A stretch of 64,000 nucleotides of DNA from Telopea speciosissima (taxonomy: Eukaryota > Streptophyta > Magnoliopsida > Proteales > Proteaceae), in the NCBI RefSeq assembly GCF_018873765.1, contig NC_057925.1:57920970-57984969 (forward strand). The letters are read 5' to 3'. The notes beneath the pieces were generated by a model, which was given only the letters and a program-made list of their open reading frames with translations, did not search any database and had not been told where the DNA came from. Position numbers and translations under genes: made by a program. Shown one piece after another: positions 11,822 to 22,000 of this stretch. Each line of letters begins with the position of its first letter. The first letter of the stretch is position 1.

Positions 11822-12237
11822 TGGTGGAGGGCCGGTAGGAAAGAAGTTGCAGGGAAGAGGGGAAATCACATAAGAAGAAGAGGGGGGGGGGGAGAAAAGT
11901 GCACACTCACAACCACACAGGCTACTCAAACCATAACTATTCATTCTTCAAATCTATCTCCAACGATGGGGAATTACACCATATATAAAGAGAAATAAAG
12001 CCTCCTAAATATAAGACCAACTCTCTAACTAGGAACTAAGCCGAATAAGGAAACTAAATATACTACGCAGCTGACTTAAAAAATAAACAAAATAAAATAA
12101 ACTAAAAGACATTATTTCCCCAAATAACATAAATTCCTAAAATCCTAGGTGATCCGAAAACTCAAATTGGACCCGGTTCATCTTCTCCTGGATACCCAAC
12201 TGAGTTTGGGTCGGTCCAAGGTAGTGTATCTGCATCA
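11822..12237 (-). repeat. 5' LTR of element 1
   Basis: 416-bp LTR. On the - strand it begins TGATGCAGATACACTACC and ends CCACCA. A TATA-like TTTATATATGG (- strand, near 11980) lies in the middle, and a C tract (G run at 11882-11892 on +) follows it. It holds the uninterrupted target of the SINE found in the other LTR. Confidence 0.87.
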
Positions 12238-12967
12238 GTATCTTATGGGGTTAACTTGCAGGCCACAAACATTCCACAATCATCTTAATTTTTATACACT
12301 AAGAATTCCCTTGGAGAAGAATTCAGCAATCAAAGAACAGAACCAAAAGAAGAAGATATTTGCAATTTCAAACAAGGACTTATAACTCAAGATCACAGGA
12401 CTGCATCAAGCTCTGCTGGTCATCATACAGATCAGCCTATACAGCTTGATTCCATCTGAGTTTTTGGCAATATAGTATGGTACTAGCCTGGAAATGCTGG
12501 ATCCATGTAAGCCGTATCCCGTTAGTTGAAAGCTTGATCTGATAGTATAATAGAGAAGCATAAGGTCACACAGCTACAAACAATGATGCAACTCTTGACC
12601 CAATGAAGGTTAGATCCCAATCGGTCAATTGATTGGTCATCCCCTTTTTTATACATAATTTTTTCCTTCAACAAATAAGCAACCATCACTCTTGCATACT
12701 TGGACATGACACAAATTAGGAAAATTCAATTACATAAAAGTTGCCTAGTCTTTTTCAGCCCACCAATAACAAAAACACCCCTACCTAATCAACCAATCCC
12801 CAACTGAAAAAACACCCAAAGGATAGAAACCTCAAGAGATTTCTCTAATCTCCAAAACAATAACTGAACACCTAAATTACCTTGGGTTCAAGATGCTTTC
12901 TAATCCCCCAATAACTCAACCAGAATCAAGTGAAAAGGAAACCGTTAGATGGACCTCATGCTCAGCC

Positions 12968-13575
12968 TGATGCAGATACAATGATACATCACCAAAAGAG
13001 ACTTATTTTAATGGAAATAAGTCTAAGGTTGGGTTATATACATGTTGGACCTTTGATCCCATGGGTTTTCAATGTAATAGGCCACTTTTATGGGCCTAAA
13101 CTATGGGTATTAAGATTGCATACGGGATTAGTTAGTTTATTTCTTTACTTGGTTTATTTTAAGTTCTTTTGAGTTAGTTCAATTGAACCGGCTCTATGTG
13201 GTTCAATTTAAGTTGCAAGTAATTGTTTATTAAGTGTTTTAGTTGGGCTGGATTAGGACTCTATAAGTCCAGCCATGTTTTGAGTATATTTCCTTCACAT
13301 TTCAGTGTCCTAGTCAGTTTAGGTTCCCTAATACATTAAGGATTGGGTTAGGCCTTTCCTTTTTAGTGGCTAAGTCTATTTTTGAGTCTTTTATATAAGG
13401 TTGTAAGGGGGGCAAAGCATTGGACACGACTTTGATAAATAAAGTTGCTGCTTTTGCTGCTCTCTTCTCCATTGGTGAAGAAACCTTGTGTTTGATCGAG
13501 GAAGAAGGGATCAGTGTTTGATCCGATTGACACCTTGTGGTGGGGAAGCCTGGGTGGGTCGTTTGGTTACTCTAC
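12968..13575 (+). mobile_element. Solo or partial LTR, TGATGCAG family
   Basis: Starts TGATGCAGATACAATG and contains a TATA-like TTTTATATAAGG near 13390 followed by CT-rich sequence, the usual LTR promoter layout. Its first 150 bp resemble the solo LTR at 51369-51960 read on the - strand; both can be translated as ...GYIxVGPLIP. No matching target duplication or 3' boundary was found, so the right end is approximate. Confidence 0.6.
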
Positions 13576-14189
13576 ATCCTCCATTACTGATTTATTGCTT
13601 TGATGTTTTGAAATCAAGCTTTACCATTAACAAGTAAGTCTAAATCTGAAAACCTGCAACTAGATCTTCTTCCCTTCTAGAAGGTCACATGTAACGTGAT
13701 TTTCACGAGAATTCTGCCCAGCCAAATCTAACCGTTAGAACCTGCTGAAACTTTGATCGAATCATCTCCATACCCTAAGAGAGACTCGATCCAAGTTTTG
13801 CATCACAGTCCTTTGATCAGCCTTGAGTTGCTTAAGAGAATATGGACCAGATGCACCACTTGAAGCTCATGATAATGCACCCGCATATCACAGCGTCCAT
13901 TAAGTAGCTCCAAAAGTTAAGGAGATGGAAAGTCGTGTAGATGGCTTTTGATTTGAGACACAAAGATTATATTGCTTTAAGCTCTTGGATAGAAATGGGA
14001 CCCTCTGAATTGACCATGTATCTAGTTCCATAACCCATACCAATTGCTTGGCCCCCATGCATTGAACTTCTCCCCTTGTGTCATCACATGTAAACCATTT
14101 ACACCATATTAACTTCTCAACTATTTTTCAAAGCATTGTTTTGCCACATGATCAAATGTTGTTGGACTGAATTTCCGCAAGTACACAGT
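13576..14189. other. Intergenic sequence, nothing recognised
   Basis: No coding exon or bounded repeat seen between two LTR fragments. Confidence 0.35.
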
Positions 14190-14194
14190 GAGGA

Positions 14195-14592
14195 TGGTGA
14201 AGTTCCGGTTGGAAAGAAGTTGCAGGGATTGGAAAAAACACATAAGAAGAAGAAGGGGGGAGAAGAGTGCACATGCACAGCCACACAAGCTACTCAAACC
14301 ATAACTATTCCATTTTATTCAATCTGTCTAATACATTGGTTACAAGCATATAAATAACAAACGAAACTGACTTCAATAAGGAAACAACTATACTAGGATT
14401 CTTAACAATTTAAAACTTGCTAAAACTATTCTTAACATATCCTACTCAAATTAAAGATCTCCTTACATAAGTATCCCAATAAAATAAATAATAAAATCCT
14501 AAATATCTACCAGAATAATCCCATATTTGGACCCGGTTCACGGTCTGGATTCCCAAACGGGTTTGGGTCGGTCCAAGGTAGTGCCTACATCA
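14195..14592 (-). mobile_element. Solo LTR related to elements 1 and 2
   Basis: Matches the LTRs of element 1 at both ends (TGGTGAAGTTCCGG on the left; GGTTTGGGTCGGTCCAAGGTAG and CATCA on the right). The body matches the LTRs of element 2 (TACATTGGTTACAAGCATATAAATAA). There is no interior and no partner LTR nearby. The 5-bp flanks (GAGGA and GAAGG) do not match exactly. Confidence 0.75.
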
Positions 14593-15160
14593 GAAGGTGA
14601 CTTGAGCTACGTGTTTACCCTCTTCCAGGAGGCAGCTGAACTGCTACATGGCAAATGTTGGTGCATCTACCCAAGCTTGACTAGTAAGTGACCTATTGAA
14701 CTAGTGCCTTTTGCTTACCTTAGGAATTTAAAGAGGAGCGGGGGGACCCTTAAGTTCCATAGACGATCCAATTAAACCAACCATAGTTTAAATACAACTT
14801 GATTACAAAATGATTCTAGCAAGAGGGCGAGGGATTAGCAACTTAGATACCTATGTTACAAACATTATTTACATTATGTGAAACAAAAGTACTTTTAGTT
14901 ACAACAAGAAACAGTCCCCGAGTTGCAAAATATATGCAAACAAGGAGAGCTGTTTACTCTTTTTCGCATTACCTATGGACCAAATGGAGTCCTACAAACA
15001 GCTCCAAACATTAAGACCAACAAAAGATCAAAGCATGCTCCTCTCCCTCCCCCCCCCCCCCCCCCGGCCAAAAAATAATAATAATAATAATAAATAAATC
15101 TATCAAAGCTAACATTCTAAAAGCAACAGGCAAGATCAGAAATACTGTTTTAGAGTTTCA
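14593..15160. other. No gene found; expected 3' part of the small gene not seen
   Basis: Contains a 17-bp C run (15049-15065) and an ATA microsatellite. A further exon of the - strand gene at 15204-15669 would be expected here or downstream, but none could be recognised. Confidence 0.35.
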
Positions 15161-15203
15161 GCTAAGTAATTAATAGAGAAAGGTAAAAGCCAAATGATTT
15201 TAC

Positions 15204-15669
15204 CTGAGGAGGTTTGTACTCGGGCTGATTTTCTGAAATTAAGCCATAGATGCTCCTGCGCTGCTCAAAAACAATCATCCCTGTGAAAATACTGCCCAAG
15301 GCTGCGCCAAGAAGACGTTCCTGCGTAGTAACCCGGTACCAATGAACAAAATGAAATGACAAAAGGCTTTTCATGTTCCCAATCAATTGCATACGAAGAA
15401 CTCGACCTTCCAAAGATAATTTCATACATAAGAGGGGTGGGGGGGGGGGGGGATCCTCCAAATAAAGAGGAGGCAAATTGAACACACTGAAAATTTCAAT
15501 TTTTAAGAGGCAAAATCATTTTTCCACTGATTTCATATTTTTTTTGGGGGTGAAATTAAGATGATTAAAGAGATTTGGAAAACAAGCTTCCCCCAAAGAA
15601 GAACTGCGTTCGCAGCCAATCATCTAATGGAAGGGTTTGTTGGCTTACCTGAGCAAGAACGCTAATCAT
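15204..15669 (-). CDS. Small conserved-looking plant membrane protein, 3' end not found
   Basis: Two coding exons on the - strand join cleanly. 15669-15649 encodes MISVLAQ and ends in GTAAGC; 15320-15204 starts after TACGCAG, encodes ERLLGAALGS...SENQPEYKPPQ and ends in GTAAAA. Joined, they give a 46-residue N-terminal part with one hydrophobic segment (LLGAALGSIFTGMIVF) followed by a basic residue pair, as in a short membrane anchor. The ATG at 15667-15669 was chosen because it begins a compact segment. The frame is also open upstream to another ATG at 15831, so a longer N-terminus is possible. The last exon was not identified and the gene may be truncated by repeats downstream. I do not recognise the function. 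Confidence 0.5.
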
Positions 15670-15849
15670 GGCGTCCCGTGTTGTTTTCCTCTGCACCAAC
15701 AACGTTTCGTCTTCGACCTTCGAAGAGCGAAGTATATAAAACGGAAGAGAAGAAAAAAACTGTCGAATTTTTTGCTCTGGGAAAAGACCGAAGGTTGCAA
15801 GAGCTTGCGAACAAGTAACAGTTATTAACACCCTTCCCCCCTTCTTTAG

Positions 15850-16046
15850 GGGCTTTTATGTAAATATTGATAATTTTTTGATTCGATTTAAAAACAATCC
15901 GGAAAACAGCTCCATAACAGGTTTACCAAACGCCCAACTATAGGTAAAGAATGATCTAAAGGAACAGCAAAAGATGATTTTGTCGAAGAACAACGTTCCC
16001 ATAATAGAATTGTTACCAAACGCTGCCTAAGTATATGAGAGCATAT
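15850..16046. other. Upstream flank of the small gene
   Basis: Short AT-rich stretch leading into the tandem repeat. No promoter element is clear enough to call. Confidence 0.3.
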
Positions 16047-16540
16047 CAACGAGGTGCGATAAAATGGTTTTGTACATAGAGAGCGGCAAGAAAGAGAGAG
16101 AGTGCATACCAACGCACTCTCCCTAGTAGTTAGAGAATATTTTTCCTTTTTCTCTGAGGGGAGGGGGATGGGGAATTTATTGGGGGATGAGCATTCTCTG
16201 AGCAAGTGGTATAGAGGAGAGCACCAATGAGGTATGATGAATTGGTTTTGTACATTAAAGGACAGTGAGGTCATTTCATTGAGGAGGAGAGAGATAGAAA
16301 GAGAGGGTGCCAATGTACCCTTCCCCAAGCGGCTCAGAGAACATTTTCCCTTTTTTTTGTTGGAGGGAGGATGAAGATTCTTTGAGCAAACGGTATAAGG
16401 CAGTGCACCAATGAGGTGCATCGAAAAAGTTTTGTAAATAAGAGTGTAGCGAAGAAATTTCTTATGATGAGGAGTGAGGTAGAAAGAGAGGGTGCTAGTG
16501 TACCCTCCCCTGACGACTTAGAGAATATTTTCCTTTTTTT
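16047..16540. repeat. Three diverged tandem copies of a ~160-180 bp unit
   Basis: Each copy carries in order ATCAACGAGGTGCGAT or a variant (CACCAATGAGGT), a TTTTGTACAT block, GAAAGAGAG, GTGC..ACGCACCCTCCC or a variant, and TTAGAGAATATTTTTCC. Copies start near 16047, 16227 and 16405. The copies differ by many substitutions and small indels, so the array is old. Confidence 0.65.
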
Positions 16541-18560
16541 TTAAGGCAGTTGCCCATGGATTAGGCTGATTGGCTACACGATAAACTTGGTGGCTCATCT
16601 CAATTATATGACCCATTGTTCGTTGTATATTGATTTGTTCCAAAATGCTAACCACACAAAATGAAAAATGTGCATCACACATTCACACTCATTGCTCCCG
16701 ATACCAACCAATTTAGCATGGCCAATTCATGCCCCAAAAACATTGAATCAGTGTTTTTTTTTTTTAATCTGAAGGCTGGTTCTAGGGTTCTTGGAAACTA
16801 TTTCGTCCTTGAATTCTGTCTTTTAAAACTTATTAGCAGTTAAAAGTTTATGGGAAAGTGTTTGCTGTCAGAGATCATGGCCCCGACACACAAGGGGGGG
16901 CAATGGGAGCACACGCAAAAGCATCAACAATGGCAACATTTATGCTTTTGATGAGGGGTGGGGCAGTCATTCACCCCTCCATATCTAAATGCAACATGCA
17001 CGCTCCCAGACAGAGTTCCTTTTTTCCAAATCTTATTTATTTTCCCTTGTCCCTCTATCTTTTGGGGTTTAAGATGCAAAAGAATCATGTATGACATATT
17101 TGTATTGCAAATGTGAGCAGTGTCCCTCAATTTATTTAAATGTGAAGTTAGCAAAGTCCATTACCTAGTCCACCTGAATTTATAGGTTTTGAATTCTAAG
17201 AATCCTAGACTTTTCAAGCATGTTTTTGAATTTTTATTCTCCCTCAAATTCCATCATATATTCTCGCTCTCATGTATATTCATGCACCTTTATATTTTTC
17301 AGGTTTTTGCCATGTAACAACATGCACTGTCCTATGGTTGCATTGTCACTTGGGTTTCAGCATCTCCTCTCTCTATTTCTCGTTAGCAAAGAATCCTCTC
17401 CCTTATCCTAATTAGACATACTGGATTCATTGGAGTAACCCAATTGGCATCCCTATGCTATACGCGTCGCTAACACAACTCTTTTTTAACGGCTTTCACT
17501 ATACTCCAGGTTGCCTTTTCCTTTTCCGTGACTCGAACCCATGACATGGTACCCAACTCTAATACCAAATGTTAGGTATGATGCACAAAAAGCTCTAGAG
17601 CTGGAATACATTAAATCAAACTCTTTTAACCTATCTCATACTAAGTTGGCACAATCTAACATCCACACACTAGATCAAGCCCCATTGCACATGACAACAA
17701 CAACTTACAGGAGCTCTTCGCTTTACTTAGTCAGGCATCCTGTCCCAGACAGTACCAGAGACTACACCTGCTAAGCAGTAATTAAAATATCCTCCCTTTC
17801 AAGGTTCAAACTCAAGAGTCCATTCGATCACTACAACATATCTACCCAGGAACTTATGTTCCAAACTGCTACTACATCAAAAAAGATTAGGATTTCCCAC
17901 GGCGCAGCAGTTCTTTCATACCAACTTAGGTATTTACCCGGGGGAAAAAAAAAAAAAAAAAAAAAAAACTTAGCTGCCCAACGCTGCTATTGGCATAACA
18001 ACTGGTACACCATAGGTTGGCCCAACCTAGTCCTCATGTAATAGGGTTGGAGCATCGGCTGCTTCCTGAGCTTTTGGTTTCGTGGGATCAACTCGATAAA
18101 TGGATGAAACAACCACCTTGCCTGTGCAATACAACCACCTTGCCTGTGCAATACCTGGCTCTGGTGCTCCTATCATGGGGTACACTTGAACTAAGTAAAT
18201 GGTGAAGCCCCAAATGATCTTCTGATCGTAGACCACCCTCCTCGATCTCATGGAATAGCCTGAATTGAGTGATCGAGGAACTCTCGTCGTTGTAGTGTCC
18301 GTAGAATGTAATCCAATCAAGCCACACTTTCTGCACAACCTGAAGCAAGGAGAATTCTATAGCCTGATGCTCCTTTAAAAAAGAGCGTCCGAAGACACAT
18401 GGGCAGGAACTTGGGATGTTATTTTAAGGTACACTACATTAGCATTCCACATTGAAGCAAACTAGAGTAAAAGAACAAGATGAAACACAAAGAAGGTTCA
18501 CATAGGCCAAGACTTCTGTTAATCAAAGAGGTCTATACATAACCAGATCATGTTTTAAAA
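16541..18560. other. Intergenic, one foldback-like block, no gene supported
   Basis: The region 16858-17020 carries the GGGGCAGTCATTCAC core also seen near 3.5, 38.5, 46.2 and 57.3 kb. A 22-bp direct repeat (ACAACCACCTTGCCTGTGCA...) is present twice at 18109-18130 and 18131-18152. A 26-bp A run is at 17943-17968. No reading frame shows a recognisable domain. Confidence 0.4.
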
Positions 18561-18791
18561 GTGTGTGAAATCCTCAAACCAAAATGGTTTTGACCATAAC
18601 ATATTAGGAGGTGTTTGTTTTTTCACATCTGTCAAATTTAATCCTTCACATCCATAACATTTAATTCTACAATACGTTATACAGGAGAAAAATCTGGGGA
18701 ATAAGGAAAAGAGCAGGAACCATGCTATACTTAGAAACCACAAAGCTACCATATTTCCCTGGCCCTTTTCTTCCCCTAAAAACACACAACC

Positions 18792-18812
18792 AAGCCAAGA
18801 ATGAATTGCCGT
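18792..18812 (-). promoter_or_regulatory. miR169-type target site in NF-YA 3' UTR
   Basis: On the NF-YA transcript strand the site reads ACGGCAATTCATTCTTGGCT(T). It is almost fully complementary to plant miR169 (family sequence CAGCCAAGGATGACTTGCCG): one G:U pair, one internal mismatch and the terminal position differ. It lies about 260 nt downstream of the NF-YA stop codon, where miR169 sites occur in other plant NF-YA mRNAs. This strongly suggests post-transcriptional regulation and shows that the 3' UTR extends past 18792. Confidence 0.82.
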
Positions 18813-19072
18813 ACAAACACCAGATAAACAGGGGTTTCCCTCTCCCATCTCTCGGGTCGGATGGGCCTTTGTGCCTCCGGTATCACCTTCCTACCATTTC
18901 TCCCATGTTCGGTCCAAGGTAACATGTTGAAGACATCTCTGTCGAACACGAACACCTTTCACACCAACAAAGATGCAAATGACCAAAGTACTAGACCAGT
19001 TTTAAAGATAGCAGTGATGGGACATATATAATGATACTGGAGGAGACCCTTGGAGCCCACACAAGTGGGTGC

Positions 19073-22000
19073 TCATTGGATGGTGAGGACCCTGTTTGGG
19101 GCCTGATTCACCGTTATGCTTCCCCGCTGCTGGCCCGAGCAGTCTCCTTCCTCCCCCCTTTCCTCTGTGAGCGAATGAAATTTAGACAGCGAGAAGCCCT
19201 GATGATGTTGGTAGCAGCCACTGCCATTGGAGTACATTTCCTGATCCAAAGGCCCCTTTACTTCTTTTTGATTATTAGAAGAACATATGTTAGCAGTTGA
19301 CTCAGATGGCAATGCTTCAGAACCGGATGAACTCCCTGACTGGGTATAAGGGGCTGCACCAAAACTTGCACCCTTCTCAGGTGTGGACTTAGAGCCATTA
19401 TTGTCAAGTTTCTTTGTATTGAGAAAACGGCCTCCACAACCTCTTGCTCTTCTCATAGCATGCTGGTGCCGAGATTCATGAAGGTAAGGCTGTAGAAAAA
19501 AATGTCAAGTCAACCCACGTGTCGTATTCAGAAAGAATTTCTACTGATAATCTGGTACAATGAATCACACAAAAAAACTGCAATATACTGACCACTGAAT
19601 TTCTTACAAATAAAAGACTATAACAGTCTTTTTAAATCTCTACTAGCCGGGCCATCCATGCAAGGTACATGGTAGGCCTTTACAACTTTTTATTTTTGGG
19701 GGTACCCTTTTAACACCTATTTCAGTTCACAAAACAACTGAAACAAGTATTTAGAGTAGGCCTTAATTTCATCCCAATGAAGGAGAGCAGAATAGAATTA
19801 CGGGGCAAATAAAAGAAATCCCTCGGGGTCCATCTAGTTGGGTGTAAATGCTGTGAAGTCGGAACATTCAAAAAGAATGAAATGTTTCACTTAAAACCAG
19901 CTATTACTGTGAACAGTAGAAACATGGAATCTGTGGATGAGCTCAAACAAAAAAAAAGGGTAAGCAATCAAAGTTGCTAACAAATATGAGACAATATGAT
20001 TCATAAATAAGGGTAAGCAATCAAGTTGAAGGAATTTTATATTATTTAAATCGTATAATTTATCTACCTTTCTAGCTTTTATCAGTTTCTTTTCTAGTTC
20101 AGCCTTTGCACGTGATTGTCTCCGCCTTAAAATTCCATGGTACTGCTTGGCATTCACGTAAACAGGCTCCTCTGCCATTTCCAGGGGTAAAGGCATTCTG
20201 CTGTGATGCATTCCAACCAAATGAGAATGTGCCTGTCAATTGAAGAGAATCATTAGGCAGAACTTTCATGGTTACAAAGATCTATTTAGTGATAATTTTT
20301 TTCCTATATATGGCATCAATAGTCTCATTAGCGCAGAGCACATCAAAGTTTCACATCCTTATATCCCATTAAATAAATAACAAATATGCACCCCATGAAT
20401 TGGATGTAGACATCAATTCAGGTGAACCAGAAATGAGAAAACTGGGATCTCACCTAAATGTATAGATCAACAAAATAGAACAGATTACATGAGAGAGACC
20501 TTCACATCTAATAATGTTTGCATAGAAACCAAATCACAACCCAACTAATGGAATGAATCAATCTGATGTAAATCAACCTCATTAGACGGATCTGATCAAT
20601 TTAACCATATATGCACAGAAGACCACAGGTTGCATACCAAAGCCTGAGCTCCGTACGCAGTAACTACTCCCCCATAATACGGATCGGAATATGCAAAGGG
20701 AGCACAAGCCTGTCGCATAAAAAAAAAAAGAAGAAGAAAATTTAGATCATTTCAGCAGTCCTGTATATCCAAAACCATCCAATGAACATATTCATGATTT
20801 CATATAAAAGATGTGGTGCAATTCCGGTTCAATAACCCTGATTATGGGTTCACAATGGAACCACAAGAATGATAAATATATAAAAAAATAATGATTAAGT
20901 GGCAATTCCGCAATTATATGGGAGTTTAGGACCAACAAATGAAGCGAAGTAGAATTAAGGACGTCTGGCAACAATTACTCAAGTGGGGGGGGTATTTCAG
21001 GAAACAAATATTACGGATGTAGTGGAATAGAATAACAAAGGACTAGAAGAGTAATTATGTAAACAAGCAAGAATCTGTCCCAAAGAAGAATTCCTCTTCT
21101 TCCTTGCGACTGCACACAACCAGTGGTAGATCTGATTTGCTTTCGGGTGAAGGATCTCCTTCGATATAGCACCGACTGACTCAAGATTTCAGGCAATAAA
21201 TCACGACTCCCAGCCCTCCTAAATGCAATGAGTAACAGACTAGGTAATGGATTATTGCAATTGAAAATAATCTCTGAAATCAGTAGTGGCGGTACACTAG
21301 GAACCAGACTTGAAGTTCTGGTTAGAACTTTCAATCGAGTTCAGATTTCAAAACCAAAATCTGCAATATGGGCTGTTTCTAGCAAAAGGATTATGTCGTA
21401 AAACCTTGGATGGTCCGATAAGAACCAGACTTGAAGTTCTGGTTAGAACTTTCAATCGAGTTCAGATTTCAAAACCAAAATCTGCAATATGGGCCGTTTC
21501 TAGCAAAAGGATTATGTCGTAAAACCTTGGATGGTCCGATAAGAATCAAAGGAGTTCGAGCTCAAGATTGGAAGCTGCCAGTACCACCTGAAACGAAGTA
21601 CCCCAAACCGCAAAGAACATCACAACAGCACAGGATAGGACGGATGGATGATCAGAAACAAGAAAAAGAAAGACAGTCAAGAAAATAGATAAAGTGAGTT
21701 ATGAAAGCCAGACCAAAGAAGTAGTTCTGGATTGAACAGACAGGTAAGCAACCATAATACAGTAGCATAGTTAACTCAAATAAACTTCATTCAATTCCAA
21801 AACTTGACTGATTTTGATGGTCTTGCTTACATATATAAAAGAAAAGGCCAAAAAAGAAAGAAGGTTTCCTAATCAAACTCTAAAACTGAAAATAGAATTC
21901 AACACTAACTAGTCTATCTCCTACGACTCTTTCACGTGAATAAGATAATAAAAATAAATTGCAAAGTAACCCCTAATTAACCCAGTGTGTAACTGCATCA

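Larger units (their letters stand above)
9567..12237 (-). mobile_element. Non-autonomous LTR retrotransposon (element 1), complete
   Basis: Two related LTRs lie at 9567-10236 and 11822-12237 and share the ends TGGTGGAG...CTGCATCA on the + strand. A perfect 5-bp target duplication GTATC flanks the unit (9562-9566 and 12238-12242). On the - strand the primer-binding site TGGTATCAGAGCC (11818-11806), complementary to initiator tRNA-Met, follows the 5' LTR. A polypurine tract ACCGGGGGAAT abuts the 3' LTR. The interior is only about 1.6 kb, with no gag, protease, integrase or reverse transcriptase. It holds a short unrecognised protein frame (10161-10697). The 9567-10236 LTR is longer because of a SINE insertion and a roughly 55-bp extra segment near 9870-9930. 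Confidence 0.9.

Noticed and set aside
11190-11944. Long basic or aromatic open frames on the - strand of element 1
   Set aside because: They read through purine- and pyrimidine-rich leader and LTR DNA; composition is that of simple repeats and differs between elements 1 and 2.
17530-17600. TTGGTATTAGAGTTGGGTACC with GGTTCGAGTC on the - strand, like a primer site or tRNA-like box B
   Set aside because: No LTR pair, target duplication or full SINE body could be outlined around it.
18027-18348. Overlapping - strand frames near the NF-YA 3' end
   Set aside because: Neither shows a known domain; two frames compete over the same DNA and a 22-bp tandem repeat lies inside one.
21310-21688. Two similar frames starting [13 protein letters not shown] or equivalent
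   Set aside because: The similarity is explained by the 121-bp tandem DNA duplication in an intron.
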